Shown: positions 40,985 through 51,078, counted from the stretch's first letter. The stretch: DNA of 64,000 bases from Allgaiera indica (GCF_900106675.1 NZ_FNOB01000012.1:1-64000); one strand, 5' to 3'. The notes: generated by a model from the letters alone, not told the origin. Numbers and translations are program-made.

Positions 40985-43057
40985 ATGGCGGTTTCGCGGG
41001 TCAGGGACGGGATGTGCGGCCATGTCCAGCTGAACAATCCCCCCATCAACGGGATTGATCGCGCGGTGCGGCGCGGCTTGCTGGAAGCGGTCGACTGGGC
41101 CGAGGCCGAGGGGCTGGAGCGGGTGATCCTGTCGGGCGCCGGGCGTGCCTTTGCCGCCGGCGTCGATGCGCGCGAATTCGACCTGGCCCCCGAGCCGCCG
41201 CATCTGTCCGACGTGTTGGACCGGATCGAGCGCAGCCATGTGCCCTGGATCGCGGCAATTCACGGCCAGGCGCTGGGCGGCGGGGCCGAGATCGCGCTGG
41301 CGTGCCGCTACCGCATCGCCCGCCCCGACGCCACCCTGGGCCTGCCCGATGTGACCCTGGGCATGGTGCCCGGCGCCGGCGGCACGCAGCGCCTGCCGCG
41401 CCTTTCGGGGATCGAGGTGGCGCTGGATCTGATCGCCACGGGCCGGGTCGTTTCGGGCGTCGAGGCCAAGAGGATCGGCCTTGTCGATGCGCTTGGCGAC
41501 GATCCCGTGGCCGCGGCCGCGACGCTTCGCGCCGCGCGGCTGGGCCTGGCGGTGCCGGTGGGAAAGCTGAACCCCGGCGACGCCCCGCCCGAGGTGTTCG
41601 AGGCCGCGCGCCGGACGGCCGCCAGGCGGATGCGCGGTCAGGTGGCGCCGCTGCGCGCGATCGAGTTGATCGCCCGGTCATGCACCGCCACGCTGGCACA
41701 GGGCCTTGAGGCCGAGCGCGCGACCGTTCTGGAACTGCGTGCCTCCGACCAGGGGCGCGCGTTGCGCCATGCCTTCTTTGCCGAGCGCAGCGCGCGTGCG
41801 CCCGGCTGGCTGCGCGCCGGCCCGGCGCCGCTGCGCCAGGTCGCGGTGGTTGGCGGCGGCATTTTGGCGGCGGGGCTTGCCTATGCGCTTTTGAACGCGG
41901 GCCTTGGGGTGACGCTGCTGGAAGCCGACACCGAGGGCGTGGTGCGGGCGCGGGCCAATGGCGAGAAGTTCATCGAGGCAGACCTTGCCCGCGGCCGGAT
42001 CGGTGCGGTCGATGCTGCGTCACGGCGCGCAGGTTTCTCGGTCAGTGCCGATTATGCCGACGCGGCCGGCGCCGATCTGGCGATCGAGGCGGTGGGCGAG
42101 AGCATGGAGGAGAGGCGGCAGGTCTTTGCCCGCCTGCAATCCGTACTGCGCCCCGATGCGGTGCTGGCCAGCACCACCGCGCGTCCGGATCTGAACCTGA
42201 TCGCCGCGGGGCTGGCGGATCCCGCGCGGCTGCTGGGTCTGCATTTCTGCGCCGCCGCCCCCGCGCCCGCCCCTGTCGCGAAGCTGGTCGAGATCATTCG
42301 CGGCGCGGCCAGTTCAGACCGCACGCTGGCCACCGGTTTCGCGCTGGCCGCGGCGCTGGGCAAGACCCCCGTGCTGGCCGGCGTCTGCGACGGCTTCATC
42401 GGCAACCGCATCCTTGCGCGCTGCGATGACGAAGCCGATGCCCTGCTGATCGAGGGCAGTACCCCCTGGGATATCGACGAGGCGATGGTGGATTTCGGCT
42501 ATGCCATGGGCCCCTACGAGCGGCAGGATCTGGCGGGGCTGGACATCGCGCATGCCAATCGCCGGCGCAGGGATGCCGGCCGCGACCCCGCGCGGCGCTG
42601 CAACCCGATCTCCGACCGTATGGTGGCCGAAGGGCGGCTGGGCCGCAAGACGGCGGTGGGCTGGTATCGCTATCCGGGCGGTGGCGGCAAGGTGCTGGAT
42701 CCGCTGATCGAGGATCTGATCCGCGAAGAGGCCTATTTTGCCAAGGTCGCGCGGCGCGAATTCAGCGCCGATCAGATCCGCCGCCGGCTGCTTTTGGCGA
42801 TGATCAACGAGGCGTCTGAAATCCTGGCCGAGGGTATCGCCGAACGCGCCGCCGATATCGACCTGGTCACGCTTCTCGCGACCGGCTTTCCGCGCTGGCG
42901 GGGCGGGCTGATGCATTACGCCGATACCCTGGGTGCGAAGGCGATCCTCGCCGGGATCGAAGACCAGGCGAAAGCGGCGGGGCTGGATTGGCGCCCAAGC
43001 CGGGTCATCGAAGAGTGCGCCGCGAAGGGCCTGCGCTTCTCCGACTGGCGGCGCTGA
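40985..43057 (+). CDS. Fused enoyl-CoA hydratase/3-hydroxyacyl-CoA dehydrogenase
   Basis: A 690-residue FadB/FadJ-like fusion. Residues 1-190 are a crotonase domain with oxyanion loop HGQALGGGAEIALACRY (E102) and LPDVTLGMVPGAGGTQRLPR, where the second catalytic glutamate position is D122. From about residue 290 there is an NAD-dependent dehydrogenase domain (VVGGGILAAGLAYALLNAG, GLHFCAAAPAP with the catalytic His, CDGFIGNRI). In the box pathway it would hydrate 3,4-/2,3-dehydroadipyl-CoA and oxidise it to beta-ketoadipyl-CoA. The thiolase needed for the last step is not encoded nearby. Confidence 0.85.
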   Translation: MAVSRVRDGMCGHVQLNNPPINGIDRAVRRGLLEAVDWAEAEGLERVILSGAGRAFAAGVDAREFDLAPEPPHLSDVLDRIERSHVPWIAAIHGQALGGGAEIALACRYRIARPDATLGLPDVTLGMVPGAGGTQRLPRLSGIEVALDLIATGRVVSGVEAKRIGLVDALGDDPVAAAATLRAARLGLAVPVGKLNPGDAPPEVFEAARRTAARRMRGQVAPLRAIELIARSCTATLAQGLEAERATVLELRASDQGRALRHAFFAERSARAPGWLRAGPAPLRQVAVVGGGILAAGLAYALLNAGLGVTLLEADTEGVVRARANGEKFIEADLARGRIGAVDAASRRAGFSVSADYADAAGADLAIEAVGESMEERRQVFARLQSVLRPDAVLASTTARPDLNLIAAGLADPARLLGLHFCAAAPAPAPVAKLVEIIRGAASSDRTLATGFALAAALGKTPVLAGVCDGFIGNRILARCDDEADALLIEGSTPWDIDEAMVDFGYAMGPYERQDLAGLDIAHANRRRRDAGRDPARRCNPISDRMVAEGRLGRKTAVGWYRYPGGGGKVLDPLIEDLIREEAYFAKVARREFSADQIRRRLLLAMINEASEILAEGIAERAADIDLVTLLATGFPRWRGGLMHYADTLGAKAILAGIEDQAKAAGLDWRPSRVIEECAAKGLRFSDWRR

Positions 43058-43448
43058 GCGAAACGCGCGCCGGGCCTGTCCGCGGGGGCCGGGGCGGCGG
43101 CAAAGCCTGACCCCCTGGCTTCGCCGCGCCGCTCTGGCGCAAGAGGCCCGGGTGGGCCCGCGCGCCCCGACCTGCGCGGACGGATCCACGCGGCGGACTT
43201 CGGATAGCGGCCTTCGCGACCTGCACCCTGGCGGTGCCACCCTGACAGGCCATGAAGGTGTGGCGGTTCCGCCGGTGGATCCCCTGGTGCCGCAAGGGCC
43301 AAGGACGCGAACGGGCCTGCAATGGAGGGAGGCAAGGTCGGGGGCTGCGTGCCGGTTCCGGGCGCTGCTTGGCGTTCGCCGCCGTCGCAGCGCGCAAGGT
43401 TTCGCGACGCGCGCCAAGCGGGGGAGAAAGGCGTTCGCTCGGCGCGCC
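43058..43448. other. Intergenic region, no gene seen
   Basis: This 391-base, very GC-rich stretch lies between the convergent stops of the hydratase/dehydrogenase gene and the minus-strand flavoprotein gene. Open frames cross it in several phases but lack ribosome-binding sites and recognisable sequence. No clear hairpin with a T-run was found. Confidence 0.6.
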
Positions 43449-45494
43449 TTAGAGATCCTTCATCAGCCGCAGCGCATCGTAGATCGCCGCATGGGTGTTG
43501 CGGCTGCTGACGGCGTCGCCGATGCGAAATAGCTGGAAGGTGCCGGCGGGATTGACCGCCAGCGCCTGCGGCCGGCCCGCGATCAGTGCGTCATGGTCCA
43601 CCGCGCCCAGGTTCGACGACAGCGGCCTCAGCGCGAAATAAAGATCCTCCAGCGGCATCGTGCCATAGTTCACCACCACCTGATCGTAGCTTTGTCGCCA
43701 GGTGATATCGCTGTAGTCGGTGCCGATCGTCGCCATCAGCCGGTTGCCGTCCCTGGCCACGCCCATCAGGCGGCGGGTGATGGAGAAGGTCACGTCCCGC
43801 GCCTGCAGCGACCGCATGTAGGGCACCAGGTTCATGCCCATGATGTCGGGGGCGACGTTGCGGTCGGGTGTCATCACCTCGACCTTCGCACCGGCCTGCG
43901 CCGCCACCTCGGCCGCCATCAGGCCCGGATGGTCGCCGCTTTCGTCGTAGATCAGCACATCCTGCCCCGGCCTCACATCGCCCGAGATCAGATCCCAGGC
44001 GCTGACGACATGGGGGGCGTCATGGCCGGCTTCGAACAGTTCCAGGTTGGGCAGGCCGCCGGTCGCGACGATCACCACGTCGGGGTCCAGCGCGGTCACG
44101 TCCCCGGCCTCGGCGAAGCTGTTGAAACGGAAGGCCACGTCGCGGGCCGCGCATTGAGCCATCCGCCAGTCGATGATGCCGATCATCTCGCGCCGACGGG
44201 GGGATTGCGCGGTCAGCCGCACCTGCCCGCCGGGATCGGGCTGGGCCTCGAACACTGTCACCTCATGCCCGCGTTCGGCGGCGACGCGCGCGGCCTCCAG
44301 CCCTCCGGGCCCCGCGCCGACGATCACCACCTTCTTGCGCGTCTCCGCCGGGGCGATCGAATGCGGCATCGTCAGTTCGCGCCCCGTCGTAGGGTTGTGG
44401 ATGCACAGCGCCTCGCCGCCGGCATAGATCCGGTCCAGGCAGTAGGTCGCGCCGACACAGGGGCGGATGTCGTCCTCGCGGCCCGTCATGACCTTCGCCA
44501 CGATATGCGGGTCGGCCATGTGGGCGCGGGTCATGCCGACCATGTCCAAAAGCCCCGCCGCGACCGCATGGCGCGCAGTCGCCACATCTGGGATGCGGGC
44601 CGCGTGGAAGATGGGCATGCCGGTCGCGGCCCGGACAGTGCCCGCGAAATCCAGATGCGGCGCCGCTTTCATTCCCTGCACCGGGATCACGTCGGTCAGC
44701 GCCGGGTCGGTATGGATGCGGCCACGGATCACGTTGAGGAAATCGACCATGCCGGTGGCCTTCAGCCGCTTCGCGATCTCCAGCCCCTCGGCGGTGGTTA
44801 TGCCGCCGGGCGCGGCCTCGTCGGCGGTGAAGCGGATGCCGACGATGAAATCCTGGCCCACGCGCGCCCGGATGCCGGCCAGAACGTCGCGCACCAGCTT
44901 CATCCGGCTGTCCAGCGTCTGCCCGCCATAGGGGCCATCCAGGTCATTGGTCAGGGGCGACCAGAACTGATCAAGCAGGTGGCCGTAGACCTCCAGCTCG
45001 ATCCCGTCCATGCCGCCTTCCTGCATCCGCTCGGCCGCATCGGCGAAATCGGCGATGATACGGGCGATGTCCCAATCCTCGGCCAGTTTGGGAAAGGCCT
45101 TGTGCGCCGGTTCGCGGTGCTTCGACGACGACACCGAGGGCAGCCAGTCGCCCCGGTCCCAGCCGGTGCGTCGGCCCAGATGGGTAAGCTGGATCATCAC
45201 CGCGCAGCCGTGTTCATGGCAGGCGTCGGTGAGGGCGCGGATATGGGGGACGACGTCGTCGCGATAGGCGAGGATGTTGTTGAAGGCCGGCGGGCTGTCG
45301 CGCGAGACCGAGGCCGAACCCGCCGTCATCGCCAGCGCCACCCCGGCCTTCGCGCGTTCCGCGTGATAGGCCACATAACGCGCCTTGGGCATCCCGTCCT
45401 CGGGATAGGCGGGCTCGTGGCTGGTGGTCATGATCCGGTTGCGCAGCGTCAGATGCTTCAGGCGGTAGGGCTGAAGAAGGGGATCGCTGGACAT
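43449..45494 (-). CDS. FMN/FAD oxidoreductase, N-methylproline-demethylase-like
   Basis: A 681-residue protein of the trimethylamine dehydrogenase/2,4-dienoyl-CoA reductase family. Residues 1-330 are an old-yellow-enzyme TIM barrel (LKHLTLRNRIMTTSHEPAYP), and residues 370-681 are a FAD/NAD domain (KKVVIVGAGPGGLEAARVAA). The Fe-S segment reads RPCVGATYCLDRIYAGG followed by LCIHN, with alanine where the second of the four usual cluster cysteines would be. The overall sequence resembles enzymes annotated as N-methylproline demethylases of proline-betaine breakdown. No other betaine genes are nearby. Confidence 0.7.
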   Translation of the reverse strand: MSSDPLLQPYRLKHLTLRNRIMTTSHEPAYPEDGMPKARYVAYHAERAKAGVALAMTAGSASVSRDSPPAFNNILAYRDDVVPHIRALTDACHEHGCAVMIQLTHLGRRTGWDRGDWLPSVSSSKHREPAHKAFPKLAEDWDIARIIADFADAAERMQEGGMDGIELEVYGHLLDQFWSPLTNDLDGPYGGQTLDSRMKLVRDVLAGIRARVGQDFIVGIRFTADEAAPGGITTAEGLEIAKRLKATGMVDFLNVIRGRIHTDPALTDVIPVQGMKAAPHLDFAGTVRAATGMPIFHAARIPDVATARHAVAAGLLDMVGMTRAHMADPHIVAKVMTGREDDIRPCVGATYCLDRIYAGGEALCIHNPTTGRELTMPHSIAPAETRKKVVIVGAGPGGLEAARVAAERGHEVTVFEAQPDPGGQVRLTAQSPRRREMIGIIDWRMAQCAARDVAFRFNSFAEAGDVTALDPDVVIVATGGLPNLELFEAGHDAPHVVSAWDLISGDVRPGQDVLIYDESGDHPGLMAAEVAAQAGAKVEVMTPDRNVAPDIMGMNLVPYMRSLQARDVTFSITRRLMGVARDGNRLMATIGTDYSDITWRQSYDQVVVNYGTMPLEDLYFALRPLSSNLGAVDHDALIAGRPQALAVNPAGTFQLFRIGDAVSSRNTHAAIYDALRLMKDL

Positions 45495-45748
45495 GGCGGG
45501 CCTTTGCTGGATGGCGCAGGATTTCCCGGAACGCTCACTCAAGTCAAGTCGGCGCGCATCCGGGGCGACTGCCTTGTGCCCGGTGCCGCCCGTCCAGGCC
45601 GGGTGGGCACGGCCTGGACGCGGGCGGGGCGGGACTAGGAAAGCCGGCCAAGGGATGCCATCGTGCCCGGGGCGCGACAGGGGCGCGCGATTGGGAATCG
45701 CCCGTGGTGCGGATGCGACCGCGTGACGGGCTTTCGGGAGGGACTGGG

Positions 45749-47977
45749 ATGCGCCGTTATACCTCGACCCATTGGGGCCTGCGCGAGATCGTCGAGGAAG
45801 CGGGCGGCACGGTCCTGCGGCCGGTCGACGAGGACCCGCACCCAAGTGCGATCGGCCTTGACCAGCTTTCGCCCGATCTGCAATCGCTGCGCGTGCGCCG
45901 CCCGGCCGTGCGTGAAAGCTGGCTGAAGGGCGGGCCCGGTGCGGCGGGCGAACAGCGCGGCAATGAGCCTTTCATCGAGGTCGAATGGGACCAGGCGCTG
46001 GATCTGGTCGCGGCCGAACTCGACCGGGTGCGCAAGACCCATGGCAATGGTGCGATCTACGGCGGCTCCTACGGCTGGGCCAGCGCCGGGCGCTTTCATC
46101 ATGCGCAGGGCCAGTTGCACCGCTTCCTCAACACGATCGGCGGCTATGTCGCGCATCGCAACAGCTACAGCCTGGGCGCGGCGCATGTGATCTTGCCGCA
46201 TGTGGTGATGCGGATGGGCACGCTGATGGAGGCCCATACCGATTGGCAGACCCTCGCCGAACATTGCGAGCTGTTCGTCACCTTCGGCGGGGTGCCGGAA
46301 AAGAACGCCCAGGTTTCGCCCGGAGGGGTGCTGCGCCACCACCTGCCCGGCGCGCTGGGGCGCATGCGTGCCGCCGGGGTCGAATTCGTCAATATCGGCC
46401 CGGTCGCGGACAATATCGCGAAGGTCGCGCAGGCCGAATGGATCCCGGCCCGCCCCAACACCGATACCGCCTTCATGCTGGCGCTGGCCCATGTGCTGCT
46501 GGAGGAAGACCTGCACGACCGCGCTTTCCTGGCCAGCCATTGCGTGGGCTTCGACCGCTTCGCGGCCTATCTGCGGGGCGAGGCGGACGGCCAACCCAAA
46601 TCCCCCGATTGGGCGGCCCGGATCACCGGCGCCCCGGCCCAGTCGATCCGTGGCCTGGCCCGGCGCATGGCTTCGCGGCGCACAATGGTGAACATGGCCT
46701 GGTCGCTGCAGCGCGCCGATCATGGCGAACAGCCCTGCTGGGCGGTGGTCGCGCTGGCTGCGATGTTGGGCCAGATCGGCCTGCCCGGCGGCGGCTTCGG
46801 CGTCGGCTATGGCGCCGCCAACGTGATCGGCGGGCGCGGCCGCCGGCTGCCCGCCCCGACGCTGCCCCAAGGGCACAACCCTGTCCAGGATTTCATCCCG
46901 GTGGCGCGCATCGCCGACATGCTGCTGAACCCCGGCGCTCGCTATCCCTATGACGGCGAGACCCGCACCTACCCCGATATCCGCCTGGTCTACTGGGCCG
47001 GCGGCAACCCGTTCCACCACCATCAGGATCTGAACCGCCTGCGCCATGCCTGGTCAAAGCCCGACACGATCGTCGTGAATGAGCAATATTGGACCGCCAC
47101 CGCGCGCCACGCCGATATCGTCCTGCCCGCGACTCTGGCGCTGGAGCGCGAGGATATCGGCTATGCGGGGCTTGAGGGGCATCTGGTGTGGATGAGCCGC
47201 GCCGCGCCGCCGCTGGCCGAGGCGCGCGACGATTTCACCATCTTCGCAGGGCTCGCCGGGCGGCTGGGCGTCCAACAGGACTTCACCGAGGGGCGCGCGG
47301 CCGACGACTGGTTGCGCCATCTCTATGACGACAGCCGCCAGCGGATGCTGGGCGAAGGCGTCGCCCTGCCCGATTTCGACAGCTTCCGAGAAGCCGGGCT
47401 GGTGAAACTGCCCGTTGATGATCCGATCGTGCTGTTGCAGGATTTCCGCGCCGATCCCCGCGCCCACCCGCTGGACACGCCATCGGGGCGGATCGAGATC
47501 TCTTCCGAGCGGATCGCGGCGATGGGCCTTGCCGATTGCGGCCCGCATCCGATGTGGTTTCCTCCGCGCGAATGGCTGGGGGCGGCGGCGGCCGAAACCT
47601 GGCCGCTGCACCTGCTATCGGACCAGCCCAGGGGCAAGCTGCACAGCCAGCTTGACGCCGGTGCGGCCAGCCGGGCAGAGCGCCACGACGGTCACGAACG
47701 GCTTTGGATCAGCCCCGCGGATGCGGCGGCGCGGGGGCTGGCACGGGGCGATCTGGTCGAGATCGCCAATTCGCGCGGGCGCAGCCTGGCCCGGGCCTGG
47801 CCCGACGCCCGGATCATGGCGGGCACCGTGCGGCTGGCCACCGGCGCCTGGTTCCGCCCCGAGGGCGACCGCGATCTGGCGGGCAACCCCAATGTGCTGA
47901 CCGCCGATCGCGGCACGTCGGGGCTGGCGCAGGGTTCGGCCGCGCAAAGCTGCCTGGTCGAGGTGACGCGGCTGTGA
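45749..47977 (+). CDS. Molybdopterin S-/N-oxide reductase, BisC type
   Basis: A 742-residue DMSO-reductase-family molybdoenzyme. The Mo-ligating serine is S107 in YGGSYGWASAGRFHHAQGQ, as in TorA, DorA and BisC. There is no N-terminal Fe-S cysteine motif and no Tat signal, so it is a cytoplasmic enzyme most like biotin sulfoxide reductase BisC, which repairs biotin sulfoxide and free methionine sulfoxide. The later motif YWAGGNPFHHHQDLNRL and the C-terminal MGD-binding region are present. The start at 45749 follows CGGGAGGG. It is divergent from the preceding flavoprotein gene. Confidence 0.85.
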   Translation: MRRYTSTHWGLREIVEEAGGTVLRPVDEDPHPSAIGLDQLSPDLQSLRVRRPAVRESWLKGGPGAAGEQRGNEPFIEVEWDQALDLVAAELDRVRKTHGNGAIYGGSYGWASAGRFHHAQGQLHRFLNTIGGYVAHRNSYSLGAAHVILPHVVMRMGTLMEAHTDWQTLAEHCELFVTFGGVPEKNAQVSPGGVLRHHLPGALGRMRAAGVEFVNIGPVADNIAKVAQAEWIPARPNTDTAFMLALAHVLLEEDLHDRAFLASHCVGFDRFAAYLRGEADGQPKSPDWAARITGAPAQSIRGLARRMASRRTMVNMAWSLQRADHGEQPCWAVVALAAMLGQIGLPGGGFGVGYGAANVIGGRGRRLPAPTLPQGHNPVQDFIPVARIADMLLNPGARYPYDGETRTYPDIRLVYWAGGNPFHHHQDLNRLRHAWSKPDTIVVNEQYWTATARHADIVLPATLALEREDIGYAGLEGHLVWMSRAAPPLAEARDDFTIFAGLAGRLGVQQDFTEGRAADDWLRHLYDDSRQRMLGEGVALPDFDSFREAGLVKLPVDDPIVLLQDFRADPRAHPLDTPSGRIEISSERIAAMGLADCGPHPMWFPPREWLGAAAAETWPLHLLSDQPRGKLHSQLDAGAASRAERHDGHERLWISPADAAARGLARGDLVEIANSRGRSLARAWPDARIMAGTVRLATGAWFRPEGDRDLAGNPNVLTADRGTSGLAQGSAAQSCLVEVTRL

Positions 47978-48112
47978 TCCGGCGCGGCGCTTGCGACTCG
48001 GCCGCGGCCCGACCATCGTGGCGCAACGCCCCGCCGATCCGTGCCCGGTGCCCGAACCCGGTGACCGTGCCGCCCAGCCACACCCGCGCCTGCACATCCA
48101 CGGAGATCCCAC

Positions 48113-49273
48113 ATGCCCACGCTTGACCGCATCGAAGCCTTTGCCGACGATCTGACCGCGATCCGCCGCGATTTCCACGAACATCCCGAACTGGGGTTTC
48201 AAGAGGTCCGCACCGCCGCCAAGGTCGCCCAGATGCTGGAAGGCTGGGGGATCGAGGTGACCCGCGGCATCGGCAAGACCGGCGTGGTGGGGGTGCTGAA
48301 GGGCGATCGCCCGGGGCGCACGATCGGGCTGCGCGCCGATATGGACGCGCTGCCGATACATGAGCAGACGAACCTGCCCTATGCGTCGAAAAACCCCGGC
48401 ATCATGCATGCCTGCGGCCATGACAGCCACACCACGATGCTGCTGGGCGCCGCGCGCTACCTGGCGGAAACCCGCGATTTCGCCGGCACCGCGGTGTTCA
48501 TCTTCCAGCCTGCGGAAGAGGGCCTGGGCGGCGCGCGGGCGATGATCGCCGACGGGCTGTTCGACCGCTTTCCTTGCGACGAACTTTACGGCCTGCACAA
48601 TTCTCCGTCCCACGGGCCCGGCGAATTCGGCGTGAAGAAGGGCCCGGCGATGGCGGGGGCAAGCTTCTTCGACATCACCATCACCGGCCAGGGCAGCCAT
48701 GCGGCGCGGCCCGAGGAATCCAAGGATCCGGTGGTGATCGGCGCGGGCCTGGTGTCCGAGATCCAGTCGATCGTGTCGCGCAACCTGGCGCCGACCCATC
48801 CGGTCGTGGTCTCGATCACCCAGTTCCACGCCGGCACCGCCTATAACGTGATCCCGGAAACCGCCACGATGGCTGGCACCGTGCGCTATTTCGACCCCGA
48901 GGACATGGCGCGGGTGGAAAAGCGCCTGCGGGCGTTGTGCAGCGGCCTGGCGGTGGCGCATGACTGCCAGATCGAGCTTGATCTGCGCAATGTCTTCGAC
49001 GTGCTGATGAACGACGATCAGCGCGCCGAGGATCTGCTGGAGGCGGCGCGCAACGTGGTGGGGGACGAGAACGCCCGTCTCAAGACCGATCTGGTGATGG
49101 GATCCGAGGATATGGCCGACATGCTGCGCGTCGTGCCAGGTGCCTATTGCACGCTGGGCCATGGCGGGAATGTCCCGCTGCACAACCCCGGCTACGTCTT
49201 CGACGACGCGGCGCTGCCGGTGGGTGCCTCGTTCTTCGCCCGCATGGTCGAGATGCGCGGCGCCGCGGCCTGA
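48113..49273 (+). CDS. M20 family amidohydrolase (hippurate hydrolase/N-acyl-amino-acid amidohydrolase)
   Basis: A 386-residue metallo-amidohydrolase. Metal-site motifs are HACGHDSHTTMLLGAA near residue 98 and FQPAEEGLGGARAM near 131. The opening IRRDFHEHPELGFQEVRTA is typical of the HipO/AmaA group, which releases an amino acid from an N-acyl amide such as hippurate. If it acts on hippurate it would supply benzoate to the box pathway encoded about 5 kb upstream. N-acetyl amino acids are an equally possible substrate. It lies alone, 135 bases after the molybdoenzyme gene. Confidence 0.83.
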   Translation: MPTLDRIEAFADDLTAIRRDFHEHPELGFQEVRTAAKVAQMLEGWGIEVTRGIGKTGVVGVLKGDRPGRTIGLRADMDALPIHEQTNLPYASKNPGIMHACGHDSHTTMLLGAARYLAETRDFAGTAVFIFQPAEEGLGGARAMIADGLFDRFPCDELYGLHNSPSHGPGEFGVKKGPAMAGASFFDITITGQGSHAARPEESKDPVVIGAGLVSEIQSIVSRNLAPTHPVVVSITQFHAGTAYNVIPETATMAGTVRYFDPEDMARVEKRLRALCSGLAVAHDCQIELDLRNVFDVLMNDDQRAEDLLEAARNVVGDENARLKTDLVMGSEDMADMLRVVPGAYCTLGHGGNVPLHNPGYVFDDAALPVGASFFARMVEMRGAAA

Positions 49274-49374
49274 TCCGCGCCGGCAGCGCGGCGCCGGCGC
49301 AGAGCCGGGTGCAATGGCCGGCACGATGCGGCGCCCGGCCGCTGGCGACCCGCTTCATGGCGGCGGCGGTGCGG

Positions 49375-51078
49375 CTAGACGCGGGTGGCGTACTTCGGGC
49401 AGGGCGCGGATGGCGGTGACGGTATGGCGCGCCCGTTCTCGATCGTCACGACCCGGTCGGCCAGGGCCAGGGTCCGCGGCCGATGGCTGATCAGCAGCAC
49501 CGTGCGCCCGGCCACCAGACGGCGCAGCGCTGCGATGACGTGGTCCTCGGCGGCGGCGTCGAGGTTTTCCGTGGGCTCGTCCAGCAGCAGGATCGGCGCG
49601 TCCTTCAGCAGCGCCCGCGCGATGATCAGTCGCCGCGCCTGCCCCCCCGAAAGCCGTGCCCCGGCCTCTCCCACGAAGGTTTCCAGACCGCGGGGAAAGG
49701 TGCTCACCTCATCCCAGAGCGCGGCGTCCTCCAGTACGCGCCGCAGGGCCGCATCGTCGGCCTCGGGGCGCGCGAGACGCAGGTTGTCGCGGATCGTCGC
49801 GTTGAACAGATGCGCATGCTGGTCGACCACCGCGCACAGGCTGCGGACCTGTGCGCCGCCGAGCGCGCGAACCTCGGTGCCGCCGATCGTCAATTGGCCG
49901 GATTGGTAGCCGTGGAAGCGCAGGATCGCGTTGACAAGGCTTGTCTTTCCCGCCCCCGTCGCGCCCTTCAGCGCCAGCACCTCGCCCTGGCGCAGATGAA
50001 AGGACAGATGGTCCAGCGCCGGTGCATCCTGCGGGTGGTAGCGCAGGCAAAGGTTCTCGGCCCTGATATCGTGGCGCCGCGGCATGGGCGCCGGGACGGC
50101 CGGGTCGGCGACCGGCGCGGGGGTGTCGGCGATCTCGTAGATCCGGCGGGCGGCGGCCAGGGTTTCCCCCATCGCCTGGAACGCCGGGGGCAGGGTCGCC
50201 ACGGCCTCGAACGCGGCCAGCACGAACAGCGCGATCATCGCCGTATCGGCAGGGGAAAGGCGGCCCTGTCCGACCAACGGGATCGCCAGCACAAGCGCCG
50301 CGACCATGGCCAGCGGCGCGGTCAGCCCCGAAAGCACGACAGACAGTGCCTTCAGACGCGCAAGATGCCGCTGCTGGGCGATCAACGCGTCGCTGAGCCC
50401 ATCGATGCGGGCTGTCTGGCGGGTGCTGGCGCCAAGCGCGCGCAACTCGGCCGCGCCGCGGATGCCATCCGTCACCGCCGCCCGCAACGCCCCGCGGATC
50501 GCCACGGCCCGGGCCCCCGCCGCGCGCCCGAGGCGCAACATCAGCAGGGGAAGCGCGACGCCCGCGATCGACAGCCCCACCGCCGTGACCGCGGCGACCG
50601 GCAGGGAAAAGGTCGCCAGAAACCCGGTCAGCAGCACAAGGTTGATCGTGGCCGAGGCGCCGGGCACCAGCACCCGCAGGTAGAAATTGTCGAGGCTGTC
50701 GATATCGGCGCGGATCCGGCCGAGCAGATCGCCGCGGCGATGCGCGCGCAGCCCGGCGGGCGCCAGCGGCTCCAGCCGCTCGTAGAACCAGGTCCTGAGT
50801 TCGGACAGAAGCCGCAAGGTGGCTTCGTGGGTGACCAGACGCTCCAGGTAGCGCGCCAGGCTGCGCAGGATGGCCAGCCCGCGGATGGCCGCCGCCGGGG
50901 TGAAGTAGTTGAACGACTGGGTGCCCAGGCCCGCCAGCGCCATCGAGGCGATGAACCAGCCCGACAGCGCCAGAAGCGCGACATTCGACAGCGCCGTCGC
51001 GGTCGTCAACGCGATGCCCAGCGCGATCCAGGACCGGTAGGGGCGGTACAGCGCCCAGAGGCGGCGCAGATCCTTCAT
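49375..51078 (-). CDS. cydC: CydC, thiol reductant ABC exporter subunit
   Basis: A 567-residue half-transporter. An N-terminal six-helix membrane domain (to about residue 320) is followed by an ATPase with Walker A GATGAGKTS, signature LSGGQARRLIIARAL and Walker B ILLLDEPTENLD. It works with CydD to export glutathione or cysteine to the periplasm, needed for assembly of cytochrome bd. The start codon overlaps the cydD stop (ATGA), and it is last in the cydA-cydB-cydD-cydC operon. Confidence 0.88.
   Translation of the reverse strand: MKDLRRLWALYRPYRSWIALGIALTTATALSNVALLALSGWFIASMALAGLGTQSFNYFTPAAAIRGLAILRSLARYLERLVTHEATLRLLSELRTWFYERLEPLAPAGLRAHRRGDLLGRIRADIDSLDNFYLRVLVPGASATINLVLLTGFLATFSLPVAAVTAVGLSIAGVALPLLMLRLGRAAGARAVAIRGALRAAVTDGIRGAAELRALGASTRQTARIDGLSDALIAQQRHLARLKALSVVLSGLTAPLAMVAALVLAIPLVGQGRLSPADTAMIALFVLAAFEAVATLPPAFQAMGETLAAARRIYEIADTPAPVADPAVPAPMPRRHDIRAENLCLRYHPQDAPALDHLSFHLRQGEVLALKGATGAGKTSLVNAILRFHGYQSGQLTIGGTEVRALGGAQVRSLCAVVDQHAHLFNATIRDNLRLARPEADDAALRRVLEDAALWDEVSTFPRGLETFVGEAGARLSGGQARRLIIARALLKDAPILLLDEPTENLDAAAEDHVIAALRRLVAGRTVLLISHRPRTLALADRVVTIENGRAIPSPPSAPCPKYATRV

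Noticed and set aside
42916-43335. Minus-strand frame across the end of the hydratase/dehydrogenase gene
   Set aside because: Pro/Arg/Ala-rich with no ribosome-binding site or family resemblance; typical shadow of GC-rich DNA.
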